A DNA stretch of 64,000 nucleotides, taken from an uncultured Dokdonella sp. (lineage in GTDB: Bacteria > Pseudomonadota > Gammaproteobacteria > Xanthomonadales > Rhodanobacteraceae). Position numbers and translations under genes: made by a program. This document shows positions 17,933 to 26,426 of the stretch, one piece after another. The notes beneath the pieces were generated by a model that was not told where the DNA came from, searched no databases, and was given only the letters and a program-made list of their open reading frames with translations. The stretch lies in assembly GCA_934526015.1 (NCBI GenBank), contig CAKSZY010000007.1:37309-101308 (forward strand), given 5' to 3'. The first letter of the stretch is position 1. Each line of letters opens with the position of its first letter.

Positions 17933-19002
17933 ATCGCTGGATACTCGCCGGTTTCCTCGTGCTGCAGGCCGCACCGGCCGCAGCCCACGTCACCGTCGCG
18001 TCGCTGGCCGCGACGCCGAGCCAGCCGGTGGCCCTGCACGATGCCGGCGAAGGCCGCATCGAGGTCGTCTACACGGCATTCAGCCTGCTGCCCTCGGCGA
18101 TCGTCTGGGAGTTGTGGCAGACGCAGTCCGCCGACGAGGGTGCGTCGTGGTCCGCGCCGACCCGGATCGAACCGGCGATCGCGCCGCACATCGTCGCCGT
18201 GCAGCGCATGTCGGCGAACCTCGTGCGCAGCGCTGGCGAAACCCTGCTGGTCTACCAGTGGTACACGAGCGCGGAAACAGGACTCTGGCTGGCCCGCAGC
18301 GCGAGTGGGCTGCAGTTCCCGTCCGCCTCGCCGATCGCGCTCGGCTGGAGCATGGTGGCGGAACGCGACGCCCGCGTCGTCGCGGTCGGTGGCCAGCGCC
18401 TCGCCATGCTCTACCGGCGTCCGATTGCCGAAGGCGATCTTCCCGCCGGGCTGTATTTCGCCGGCTCGACCGATGCCGGTGTTGCCTGGGACCACGCGCG
18501 CACGCTGGTCGCTGCGGATGCCCTCGGCCTCGATCGTCCCGCGTTCGCGGTGCGTGCGGCCGATGACCGTCACCTTGCGGCCTACACCGTCGACAGCGGC
18601 GCCGGATCGCGCATCCTGCTCGTGCGCACCACCCTCGATGCCACCGACTGGAGCGCCGCCCCGCTCGCCGTCAGCGCGGCCGGCGATCATCTCGATCCCG
18701 ACCTCAGCGTGCTCGCGGACGGTTCCTTCCTGCTGGTCTGGGCACGCGGCGACGGCGCCGGTGGCCACGATCTCGTCGCGCGACGCTCGAGCGACGGATC
18801 GACCTGGAGTCCGGAAATCACCCTGGTCGAAGGCAATGGCGCGCTGCTCGGATCGCCGTTCGCGCTCGGTCGCGGTTCGCCGGGCGTCGTCGACCTGTAT
18901 TGGTCACGCATCACCAGCACCGATCCGCTGGCGCCGGCCGGCGTGATCGAACACGATTCGGTGGTCGTCCTCGACGCGGTGTTCGCCGACGGCTTCGACT
19001 GA
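17929..19002 (+). CDS. Secreted BNR/sialidase-like beta-propeller protein, second copy
   Basis: A 357-residue paralogue of the preceding protein, with signal peptide WILAGFLVLQAAPAAA. Asp-box-like motifs recur (SADEGASWS, SSDGSTWSP, STDAGVAWD), and the order of blades matches the first copy. It ends exactly at VVVLDAVFADGFD, whereas the first copy runs on past the motif. Start 17929 overlaps the upstream stop (ATGA) with a GTGGAGGG site upstream. Both proteins are probably exported sugar- or polymer-binding proteins, and no catalytic residues are recognised. The tail is a candidate sorting or processing signal (see findings). Confidence 0.8.
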   Translation: MNRWILAGFLVLQAAPAAAHVTVASLAATPSQPVALHDAGEGRIEVVYTAFSLLPSAIVWELWQTQSADEGASWSAPTRIEPAIAPHIVAVQRMSANLVRSAGETLLVYQWYTSAETGLWLARSASGLQFPSASPIALGWSMVAERDARVVAVGGQRLAMLYRRPIAEGDLPAGLYFAGSTDAGVAWDHARTLVAADALGLDRPAFAVRAADDRHLAAYTVDSGAGSRILLVRTTLDATDWSAAPLAVSAAGDHLDPDLSVLADGSFLLVWARGDGAGGHDLVARRSSDGSTWSPEITLVEGNGALLGSPFALGRGSPGVVDLYWSRITSTDPLAPAGVIEHDSVVVLDAVFADGFD

Positions 19003-19084
19003 GCGGGTCGCACGGCGCCGAACGGCCGCGCGGTTCAGCGCAGGTGTCGCCGCAGCCGGATCGCAAACGCCATCCGCTCCGCCC

Positions 19085-20833
19085 TCACAGCGCCAGCGGC
19101 GGCTGCTCGTGCAGGCGGTCCTTCTGCCCGCCGATGACGCGCAGGCCGTAGTGGTAGCCGGCCTCGACCGTGCGCTCGTAGGCGCGCCAGTCGAGCAGGC
19201 CGGTCTCGCGCACCGGCGGTGACAGCAGCACGGTGGCGAGCGCGCGGCGTTCGTCGCTGGCACGTTCCGCGTTGACCATGCCGGAGCGCACGAGGATGTC
19301 GAAGATGCCGGGGCGGCGACCGCTGCCGCGTTCGAGCAGCTGGCGCCACCATGTCGGCGTGGCGTGTTCCTCGGCGGTCGCATGCAGCACGTCGCCGGCG
19401 CCGATGTCGATGGCGGCGATGGCGCCGGCATGGTGGGCGGCCATCACGTCGGTCGGCAGGTTGTTGATGACGGCGCCGTCGACGTGCACCTCGCCGCGAT
19501 GGAGCAGCGGCGGCAGCACGCCGGGGATCGCGCAGCTGGCGCGCAGCCACATCCACAGCGGTCCGTCGCGGTGGCTGTCGAGACGGCCGCTGCTGAGGTT
19601 GGCCGAGCAGCAGTAGAACGGCAGCGGCAGGTCGGTGATGTCGCGCGGGCCGAACTGCTCGCGCAGCAGCCGGGCGACGCGCGCGCCGCGGGTCAGCGCG
19701 ACCAGCGGCAGCGTGTAATCGGCCAGCGGGCGGCCGGCGACGAAGGCGCGCCGGTAGTTTTCGAGCATCTCCTCGTCGCTCCACTGCAGGGCGACGCCGG
19801 CGCCGATGATCGAGCCGATGCTGGTACCGCCGACGCAGTCGATCTCCATGCCGGCCTCGCGCAGCGCGCGCACGACGCCGATCTGGGCGAAGCCGCGCGC
19901 GCCGCCGCCGGACAGCACCAGACCGAGGCTGCGTCCGGTCAGCAGGCGGGCCAAACGGCGCACGTCGCCGGCATCGCGCACGTGGTGATGGTCGAGGCCC
20001 GGGGTGAACGCGAGCCAGCGGCGGGCGGCGCCGTCGATCAGGTTCGGCGGGTGGCGCAGGACCAGCTGGCAGCGCCGCGCCAGCACGCCGGTGGCGTCGG
20101 CACAGACCACCGGCGGCCACGCCGTCGGCGTGCCGGCCGCGTTCGCCAGCAGCAGCAGGGCATCGGCCTGGCGTGCGCACAGCGCCTGCCATTCGGCGTC
20201 GCCCTCGCCGATGTAGAGGATGAAGTCGGAACCTTCCTCGAGTTCGCTGAACCAGCTGCTGAGCCGGCCGCGACCCTCGTCGGCATCGACCACGCGGGTG
20301 GTGCCGAACGGATGCAGGGCCTCGACCAGGGAGGCCGCGAACGCACGCGCATCGACGCCGTCGTCGTGCGGCAGGATCGCCAGCGTGCGCGGCGTCGCGT
20401 GCGGCTTGCCGCCGTCGCGCGTGTTCATCCGGCGCAGCGCGTGGCGGGCCATCTCCAGCATCGCGCGCGGATGGCGTTCGACCAGGCCCTCGAAGGCGCT
20501 GCGCGAGAGGCGCAGCAGTTCGGAGTCGCGCAGCGCGCGCGCGGTGGCATTGCGCGGCATGTCGAGCATGAGGCCGACCTCGCCGACGGTTTCCCCGGCC
20601 GAAACGATGCCGATCAGGCGCGCCGGGCCATCGCCGTCGCGGCGGAAGGCGCCGAGACTGCCGCTGCGCAGCAGGTACAGTGCATCACTCGGCTCGTCCT
20701 GCTCGAACAGCAGCGCGCCTCCCGGCAGGGCGAAATACTGCAGCTCGTGCTCGAGCCCGGCCAGGGCGGTGTCGTCGAGCGGCCTGAACAGCGCCAGCGA
20801 TCGCAGCATTTCGCGCAGCGGAACCGGATTCAC
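19085..20833 (-). CDS. cNMP-binding/patatin-like phospholipase (NTE family)
   Basis: A 582-residue two-part enzyme. Residues about 15-130 form a cyclic-nucleotide-binding domain (FALPGGALLFEQDEPSDALY, ISAGETVGEVGL-like region as VSAGETVGEVGL). The patatin domain spans about 305-480, with oxyanion motif SGGGARG near 309, nucleophile Ser in GGTSIGS near 336, and catalytic Asp in VDGAVINN near 451. This matches neuropathy-target-esterase-type bacterial phospholipases, which hydrolyse lysophospholipids at the membrane. The GTG start at 20833 lacks a good ribosome site; an internal ATG at about residue 9 is an alternative. It is divergent from prlC with 109 bases between starts. Confidence 0.92.
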   Translation of the reverse strand: MNPVPLREMLRSLALFRPLDDTALAGLEHELQYFALPGGALLFEQDEPSDALYLLRSGSLGAFRRDGDGPARLIGIVSAGETVGEVGLMLDMPRNATARALRDSELLRLSRSAFEGLVERHPRAMLEMARHALRRMNTRDGGKPHATPRTLAILPHDDGVDARAFAASLVEALHPFGTTRVVDADEGRGRLSSWFSELEEGSDFILYIGEGDAEWQALCARQADALLLLANAAGTPTAWPPVVCADATGVLARRCQLVLRHPPNLIDGAARRWLAFTPGLDHHHVRDAGDVRRLARLLTGRSLGLVLSGGGARGFAQIGVVRALREAGMEIDCVGGTSIGSIIGAGVALQWSDEEMLENYRRAFVAGRPLADYTLPLVALTRGARVARLLREQFGPRDITDLPLPFYCCSANLSSGRLDSHRDGPLWMWLRASCAIPGVLPPLLHRGEVHVDGAVINNLPTDVMAAHHAGAIAAIDIGAGDVLHATAEEHATPTWWRQLLERGSGRRPGIFDILVRSGMVNAERASDERRALATVLLSPPVRETGLLDWRAYERTVEAGYHYGLRVIGGQKDRLHEQPPLAL

Positions 20834-20942
20834 GCAGGATCCCAGGGAGGCGGTCGATGCGCTTGATTTTGCGCCATTGACCCGCCAAGTTCACGGATTC
20901 CACCGGCACCGTTCCGGCCCACCGGCCTCCTGGAATTCCCGC

Positions 20943-22979
20943 ATGACCAACCCGCTGCTCGAAGACGCCGCGCTGCCGCGCTTCTCCGCGATCCGCCCCG
21001 AACACGTCGAGCCGGCGATCGATGCGATCCTCGCCGACTACCAGACCGGCATCGATGCGCTGATCGCCGACCGCGCACCGCGCACGTTCGCCTCCGTGGT
21101 GCAGGTGGCCGAACGCCTCGACGAGCGTCTGGCGCGCGCCTGGGCGCCGGTCGGCCATCTGCACGGGGTCAAGGATTCCGACGAACTGCGCAAGGCGTAT
21201 GCCGCGGCACAGGACCGGATCGTCGAGTTCACCACCGCCCTCGGCCAGAACCGCGAGCTGTACGCGGCGGTCAAGGCGGTCGCGGACTCGGCGGATTTCG
21301 CCGCGCTGCCGCGCGCCGCGCGCACCCTCGTCGAGCACGAGCTGCGCGACTTCGAGTTGTCCGGCGTCGCCCTCGAGGAGCCGGCACGCACGCGCTACCG
21401 CGAGATCTCCAGCGAACTGGCCCAGCTGTCGACCGCGTTCGAGGAGGCCGTGCTCGATGCCACCGATGCCTGGAGCGAGCATCTTCCCGAGGAAAGTGCC
21501 CTTGCCGGCGTCCCCGCCTCGGGTCGCGACGTGCTGCGCGCGGCGGCGCAGGAAATGGAACTCGACGGCTGGCTGGTCACCCTCAAGCAGCCGAGCGTGC
21601 AGGCGGTGCTGACCTACGCCGACGACCGCGCCCTGCGCGCCCGCGTCTACCGGGCCTACGGCACGCGCGCATCGGAGAATTCGCAGGAAGGTCGTCACGA
21701 CAACAGCGCGCGCATCGAACGCATCATGGCCCTGCGCCATGAAGCCGCGCGCCTGCTCGGCTTCGCCAACACCGCCGAGGAATCGCTGGCGACCAAGATG
21801 GCGCCGTCGGCGGACACCGTCATCGCCTTCCTGCGCGACCTCGTCGCCAAGGCGCGGCCGATGGCCGAGCGCGACCTCGCCGAACTGCGTGCATTCGCGC
21901 GCAGCGAACTCGGCCTGGCCGAACTCGAGCCCTGGGACATCGGCTATGCCTCGGAAAAGCTGCGCATGGCCCGCTACGCGCTCGCCGAGGAGGAACTGAA
22001 GCCGTACTTCCCGCTGCCGGCGGTCATGGACGGGCTGTTCGCCATCGTCCATCGCGTGCTCGGGGTCGGCTTCCGCGCCCGCGACGAGGTCGACACCTGG
22101 CATGCCGACGCGCGCTACTACGACCTCGTCGATGCCGACGGGCGCGTGTTCGCCGGCGCCTATGTCGACCTGTACGCACGCACCGGCAAGCGCGGCGGCG
22201 CCTGGATGGACGTCTGCCGCACGCGCCTGCGCGATGCCGACGGCGTGCATCCACCGGTCGCCTTCCTGACCTGCAACTTCGCCCCGCCGACCGGATCGAC
22301 GCCGTCGCTGCTTACCCACGACGACGTCATCACCCTGTTCCACGAGTTCGGCCACGGCCTGCACCACCTGCTGACCGAAGTCGACTTCGCCGGCGTGTCC
22401 GGCATCAGCGGCGTCGAATGGGACGCGGTCGAACTGCCGAGCCAGTTCATGGAGAACTTCGCCTGGGAACGCGCCGGCCTCGATCTCGTCGCCCGCCACT
22501 GGCAGACCGGCGAGCGCCTGCCCGATGCGTTGTTCGAACGCATGCAGGCCGCGCGCAACTTCCAGTCCGGCCTGTTCCTCGTGCGCCAGCTCGAGTTCGC
22601 CCTGTTCGACTTCCGCCTGCACCACGAATACGACCCGGCACGCGGCGCGCGCGTGCTCGACCTGCTCGCCGAGGTGCGCCGCGAAGTCGCGGTGATCGTG
22701 CCGCCGGAATGGCACCGCTTCCCGCACAGCTTCACCCACATCTTCGCCGGCGGCTACGGCGCCGGCTATTACAGTTACCTGTGGGCCGAGGTGCTGTCGG
22801 CCGACGCCTTCGACCGCTTCGAGCGCGAAGGCGTGTTCAATGCCGAGGTCGGCGCGGCCTGGCGGCGCTCGATCCTCGCCGTCGGCGGCTCGCGTCCCGC
22901 GCTGGAATCCTTCATCGAGTTCCGCGGCCGCGAGCCTTCGCCGGAAGCGCTGCTGCGCAGCTACGGCATCGCCGCCTGA
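20943..22979 (+). CDS. prlC: Oligopeptidase A, M3 zinc metallopeptidase
   Basis: A 678-residue cytosolic metallopeptidase. The HEFGH zinc site begins at His467 (LFHEFGHGLHHLL), with the downstream glutamate region VELPSQFMENFAW and the C-terminal GGYGAGYYSYLWAEVLSADAF typical of PrlC. It degrades short peptides and processed signal peptides. Length and N-terminus (NPLLEDAALPRFSAIRPEHVEPAI) agree with the family. Start 20943 follows CCTGGAATTCCCGC; the ribosome site is weak. The gene is followed by the CACGGAG hairpin element that fills the junction to the acetyltransferase. Confidence 0.96.
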   Translation: MTNPLLEDAALPRFSAIRPEHVEPAIDAILADYQTGIDALIADRAPRTFASVVQVAERLDERLARAWAPVGHLHGVKDSDELRKAYAAAQDRIVEFTTALGQNRELYAAVKAVADSADFAALPRAARTLVEHELRDFELSGVALEEPARTRYREISSELAQLSTAFEEAVLDATDAWSEHLPEESALAGVPASGRDVLRAAAQEMELDGWLVTLKQPSVQAVLTYADDRALRARVYRAYGTRASENSQEGRHDNSARIERIMALRHEAARLLGFANTAEESLATKMAPSADTVIAFLRDLVAKARPMAERDLAELRAFARSELGLAELEPWDIGYASEKLRMARYALAEEELKPYFPLPAVMDGLFAIVHRVLGVGFRARDEVDTWHADARYYDLVDADGRVFAGAYVDLYARTGKRGGAWMDVCRTRLRDADGVHPPVAFLTCNFAPPTGSTPSLLTHDDVITLFHEFGHGLHHLLTEVDFAGVSGISGVEWDAVELPSQFMENFAWERAGLDLVARHWQTGERLPDALFERMQAARNFQSGLFLVRQLEFALFDFRLHHEYDPARGARVLDLLAEVRREVAVIVPPEWHRFPHSFTHIFAGGYGAGYYSYLWAEVLSADAFDRFEREGVFNAEVGAAWRRSILAVGGSRPALESFIEFRGREPSPEALLRSYGIAA

Positions 22980-23009
22980 GCATGCGGGCGAAAGCCGAAG
23001 CGGAAGATG

Positions 23010-23181
23010 GAAACACGGAGCACACGGAGCACACGGAGAAGAGCGTTTCAGGGGAACCTCGAAAACCCGCCCCGATCCGTCATTCCGGCCGAAGCCGGGG
23101 TGACGAGGAGATGAGGTGTTCTTGGAGGCTCCCCTCAGTGAATTTTCTTTTCCTCCGTGTGCTCCGTGTGCTCCGTGTTTC
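23010..23181. repeat. CACGGAG-arm nested hairpin element between prlC and the GNAT gene
   Basis: The outer arms are 23010-23040 (AACACGGAGCACACGGAG type) and 23150-23181 (its complement). Inside lie a second inverted pair (CAGGGGAACCTC near 23049 and GAGGCTCCCCTCA near 23126) and a third (GTCATTCCGGC near 23081 and GCCGGGGTGAC near 23095), so the whole 170 bases can fold as one nested hairpin. Related arms occur at 43514-43600 and 44427-44600. Confidence 0.85.
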
Positions 23182-23232
23182 ACGGCTCTTGGTTTCAGGC
23201 TCCTGCCGTCGTTCCGGTCTGGACATAGCGTG

Positions 23233-23769
23233 ATGAACGATTCCACCGCCGATCCGCTGATCGTCACCGCGCGCCTTGCCCTGCGTCCGCTCGATGCCGG
23301 TCGTGCCGGCGATGCCGCGTTCATCCTTGCCCTGCTCAACGATGCGGATTTCATCGCCCACATCGCCGACCGCGGCGTGCGCACGCTCGCCCAGGCGCAG
23401 GCCTGGATCGCTGCCGGTCCGGTGGAGAGCTATGCGCGCCACGGCTTCGGCCTGTGGCTCGTGGAGGAGCGCGCCAGCGGCGCGGCGATCGGCATGTGCG
23501 GCCTCGTGCGCCGGCCGACCCTGGCCGACATCGACATCGGTTTCGCCTTCCTGCCGGCCTGGCGGGGTCGTGGCTTTGCGCGCGAGGCGGCGCGGGCGGT
23601 CTTCGACCACGCCCGCACGCGCCTCGGCCTGCGCCGCCTGGTCGCCATCGTCGCCCCGGCCAATGCCGCCTCGGCGCGCGTGGTGGAGGCGATCGGGCTG
23701 CGCTTCGAGGGCATGATCGAGCACGGCGATGCCGGTGAACCCCTGCGTCTTTTCGGCTGGCAGGCCTGA
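23233..23769 (+). CDS. GNAT-family N-acetyltransferase (RimJ/RimL-like)
   Basis: A 178-residue acetyltransferase with the layout of the RimJ/RimL group: N-terminal TARLALRPLD, a central beta strand (IDIGFAFLPAW) and the acetyl-CoA loop RGRGFAREAARAVFDHA (RxxGxG type), then LVAIVAPANAASARVVEAIGLRFEG. It would transfer acetyl from acetyl-CoA to an amine substrate, which cannot be named. The start at 23233 follows CTGGACATAGCGTG without a strong ribosome site. It stands alone between the CACGGAG element and the ExeA gene. Confidence 0.9.
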   Translation: MNDSTADPLIVTARLALRPLDAGRAGDAAFILALLNDADFIAHIADRGVRTLAQAQAWIAAGPVESYARHGFGLWLVEERASGAAIGMCGLVRRPTLADIDIGFAFLPAWRGRGFAREAARAVFDHARTRLGLRRLVAIVAPANAASARVVEAIGLRFEGMIEHGDAGEPLRLFGWQA

Positions 23770-23900
23770 GCCGGCGCGGCGCATCCGGCGGGCGGGCGGC
23801 GGCGGCGGTCGCGTGCGGACCGGCCGCGCCCGTGGCGGCTTTCGGCGATGCCCGCCATGCCGCGCGGTGGCGCGACGCATCCCTCGGGTAAAGTAGGCGG

Positions 23901-25505
23901 ATGTACCTCGAATACTACGGCCTGCGCGAGGCCCCGTTCTCGATCACGCCGGACCCGCGCTACGTGTTCCTGTCCGAACGCCACCGGGACGCGCTCGCGC
24001 ACCTCTTGTACGGCATCGGCAAGGGCGGCGGCGGCGGCTTCGTCCAGCTCACCGGCGAGGTCGGCACCGGCAAGACCACGCTGTCGCGCCTGCTGCTCGA
24101 GCAGCTGCCGGAGAACACCCGCGTCGCCCTGCTGCTGAACCCGCGGCTGTCGCCGATCGAGATGATCGAGACCGCCTGCGAGGAACTGAAGATCGACATC
24201 GAGGGCCGTCGCGGCAGCCTGAAGGCGCTGACCGACGCCCTCAATGCCTACCTGCTCGACGCCTATGCGCAGGGCCTGCGGGTGGTGCTGATCGTCGACG
24301 AGGCGCAGAACCTCTCGATGGATGCGCTCGAGCAGATCCGCCTGCTGACCAACCTCGAGACGCCGACCCAGAAGCTGCTGCAGATCATCCTGCTCGGCCA
24401 GCCCGAACTGCGCAGCATGCTCGAGCGCCCGGAACTGCGCCAGCTGGCCCAGCGGATCACCGCGCGCTACCACCTGACCCCGCTCGACGCCGCCGAGACC
24501 GAGGCCTACGTCAAGCACCGCATGGCCGTGGCCGGCTGCACGCGGGCGCCGTTCTCGCGACTCGGCCTGCGCGCGCTGTACCAGCGCTCGGGCGGCATTC
24601 CGCGTCTCATCAACGTGGTCGCCGACCGCGCCCTGATGGCCGGCTACGCGCGCGAGCAGCAGAGCATCGGCGAGCGCCTGGTCGACCGTTCCGCCGACGA
24701 GACCCTGCCCGGCCATGCGCGCTACTGGCTGCGACGGCTGTCGCGGGTCGGCCTCGCCGCCGTGCTGGTGGCGGCGATCGCCGCAGCGGCCTGGCTGATC
24801 GAGCAGCGTGGCGAAAGCGCGCCGGTCGAGGCGGCGGCGCCGGTGGCCGCGACCACCGCGCCGGTCTCGCCCGACCCGGGCCTGGCCGCACTGGCCACCG
24901 GCATCGGCGCAGCGGCCGAGAGCGAGCTGTACGCGGCCACCCAGTTGCTGGCGCGCTGGCAGGTCGGCTCGAACGAAGCCTCGGTGCGCGACGCCTCGCG
25001 CTGTCCGCCGACGATCGCGCCGGGCCTGCACTGCCTGCGCGGCCGCGCCTCGCTCGAACAGGTGCTGCGCTTCGACCGCCCGCTGATCCTCGTGCTCGCC
25101 GACGGCGAGGCGCGCGCGCACGTCCTGCTGCAGGGCGCCGGACGGGACCGCGTGCGCCTGGACCTCGCCGGGGAAACCATCGAACTGCCGCGCGCGGACC
25201 TCGCCAGGCACTGGTCCGGCGACTTCATCGCCGTGTGGCGTGCGCCGGCGTCGATCGCCGGTCACCTGCGTCGCGGCGATGCCGGTCCGGCGGTGGCCTG
25301 GGTCAAGGACCGCCTGCATCGCCTCGACGGCGGCGCTGCCGGCGAGGTCGGACCGGCCTTCTTCGACGAGGCGCTGGTCGAACGCGTGCGCAAGCTGCAA
25401 CTCGCCTACGGCATCCAGGCCGATGGCATCATCGGCCCGGAAACCCTGTTCGCCCTGTCCGCGCTCGACGAAGCCGGCCCGCACCTGATCCGGAACATCG
25501 AGTAG
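23901..25505 (+). CDS. ExeA/GspA-like AAA ATPase of type II secretion
   Basis: A 534-residue inner-membrane ATPase. The N-terminal motif MYLEYYGLREAPFSITPDP is characteristic of the ExeA family. Walker A is GEVGTGKTT (residues 52-60), Walker B is VLIVDEAQ (about 131-138), and sensor I lies in IILLGQPEL. A single transmembrane helix lies at about 283-302, followed by an Ala/Pro linker and a periplasmic C-terminal region ending in a peptidoglycan-binding domain (WVKDRLHR, VRKLQLAYGIQADGIIGPETL). In Aeromonas, ExeA with ExeB drives assembly of the secretin multimer through the cell wall. The next gene, 3 bases away, is the GspB partner. No other secretion genes are nearby. Confidence 0.93.
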   Translation: MYLEYYGLREAPFSITPDPRYVFLSERHRDALAHLLYGIGKGGGGGFVQLTGEVGTGKTTLSRLLLEQLPENTRVALLLNPRLSPIEMIETACEELKIDIEGRRGSLKALTDALNAYLLDAYAQGLRVVLIVDEAQNLSMDALEQIRLLTNLETPTQKLLQIILLGQPELRSMLERPELRQLAQRITARYHLTPLDAAETEAYVKHRMAVAGCTRAPFSRLGLRALYQRSGGIPRLINVVADRALMAGYAREQQSIGERLVDRSADETLPGHARYWLRRLSRVGLAAVLVAAIAAAAWLIEQRGESAPVEAAAPVAATTAPVSPDPGLAALATGIGAAAESELYAATQLLARWQVGSNEASVRDASRCPPTIAPGLHCLRGRASLEQVLRFDRPLILVLADGEARAHVLLQGAGRDRVRLDLAGETIELPRADLARHWSGDFIAVWRAPASIAGHLRRGDAGPAVAWVKDRLHRLDGGAAGEVGPAFFDEALVERVRKLQLAYGIQADGIIGPETLFALSALDEAGPHLIRNIE

Positions 25506-25508
25506 TCC

Positions 25509-26408
25509 ATGTCGCTGATCCTCGAAGCCCTGAAGAAATCCGAGCGCCAGCGCCGCCTCGGCGAGACGCCATCGATCGGCTCGCCGGTGATCGTCGTGCG
25601 GCGACGGCGCAGCCTGCTGCCGTTGCTGGTCGGCCTGATCGTGCTCGCCCTCGCCGTCGGCTGGTGGCTGCGCCGCGAACCGGCCGCGGATGCGCCGGCG
25701 CTCGTGCAGGCGCCGACTCCGGCCACCGCGCCGGCCAACGCGCCACCCCCCGTGGCCGCCCCGGCCGCCACCACGGCGCCGGCCGCCGATCCCGGTTTCG
25801 ACATGTCGGCACGCATGAAGGCGTCGACCCAGGCGCCGGCGGCGGAACGCGTGACCAGCCAGGCGGCGACCCGCCAGCCGGTCAGCAAGGTGCCCGCGGA
25901 TGCCAACGCCGGCCTGCCGGCGTCGGTGCGCGAGAAGCTCGAGAGCGGCGAGCTGGTGGTGGCCAACCCGGCCCTGCTGAAACCCGGCCAGCCGGCCACC
26001 ATCGACGCGGGAGCGCCCGCAGCCGCGGCCGCGCCGCCGAGCGAGCCGGTTGCCGCGAACGAAGTCCCGGAAGAGAAGTACTACCCGCCGGGAACCCTCC
26101 CGCAAGCGGTGGCAGTGCCCGCGCCGACGCCGGCGCCGGCATCGACCGCTTCCGCCGCGCCGGCCGACGGCCGCGCGGTCGCGCTGCTGTGGGAACTGCC
26201 GTTCGCGGTGCGCCGCGAGATTCCCGAGCTCAAGGTCAGCATGCACGTGTTCGCCGCCGAGCCGGCCAGCCGCTTCGTCATCGTCAATGGCGAACGGCGC
26301 GCCGAGGGCGACGAGTTCGAGGGCCTCAAGCTGGTCGAGATCCGCACCGACGGCATCGTCTTCGAACGCCAGGGCCAGCGCTTCCTTTATCCGCGCGGCG
26401 GCCGCTGA
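25509..26408 (+). CDS. gspB: GspB-like type II secretion assembly protein
   Basis: A 299-residue bitopic membrane protein that begins MSLILEALKKSERQRRLGE, the hallmark of GspB/ExeB. One membrane helix lies at residues 35-55. A long Ala/Pro/Thr-rich periplasmic linker follows (about 60-210). The C-terminal globular domain (FAVRREIPELKVSMHVFAA, SRFVIVNGERRAEGDEF, IVFERQGQRFLYPRGG) is the GspB C-terminal beta domain. It partners the preceding ATPase in inserting or multimerising the secretin. It starts 3 bases after the ATPase stop, so the two are certainly co-transcribed; the rhomboid gene follows 18 bases later. Confidence 0.92.
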   Translation: MSLILEALKKSERQRRLGETPSIGSPVIVVRRRRSLLPLLVGLIVLALAVGWWLRREPAADAPALVQAPTPATAPANAPPPVAAPAATTAPAADPGFDMSARMKASTQAPAAERVTSQAATRQPVSKVPADANAGLPASVREKLESGELVVANPALLKPGQPATIDAGAPAAAAAPPSEPVAANEVPEEKYYPPGTLPQAVAVPAPTPAPASTASAAPADGRAVALLWELPFAVRREIPELKVSMHVFAAEPASRFVIVNGERRAEGDEFEGLKLVEIRTDGIVFERQGQRFLYPRGGR

Positions 26409-26426
26409 GCCGCCCGGGCCGCGCCG

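Noticed and set aside
16859..19002. Active sialidases
   Set aside because: Asp-box repeats are present but the catalytic Arg triad, Tyr/Glu pair and FRIP motif are not seen, so only a propeller fold is claimed.
23901..26408. Complete type II secretion locus
   Set aside because: Only the ExeA/GspA and GspB genes are here; gspC-gspN are absent, so no full system is claimed.
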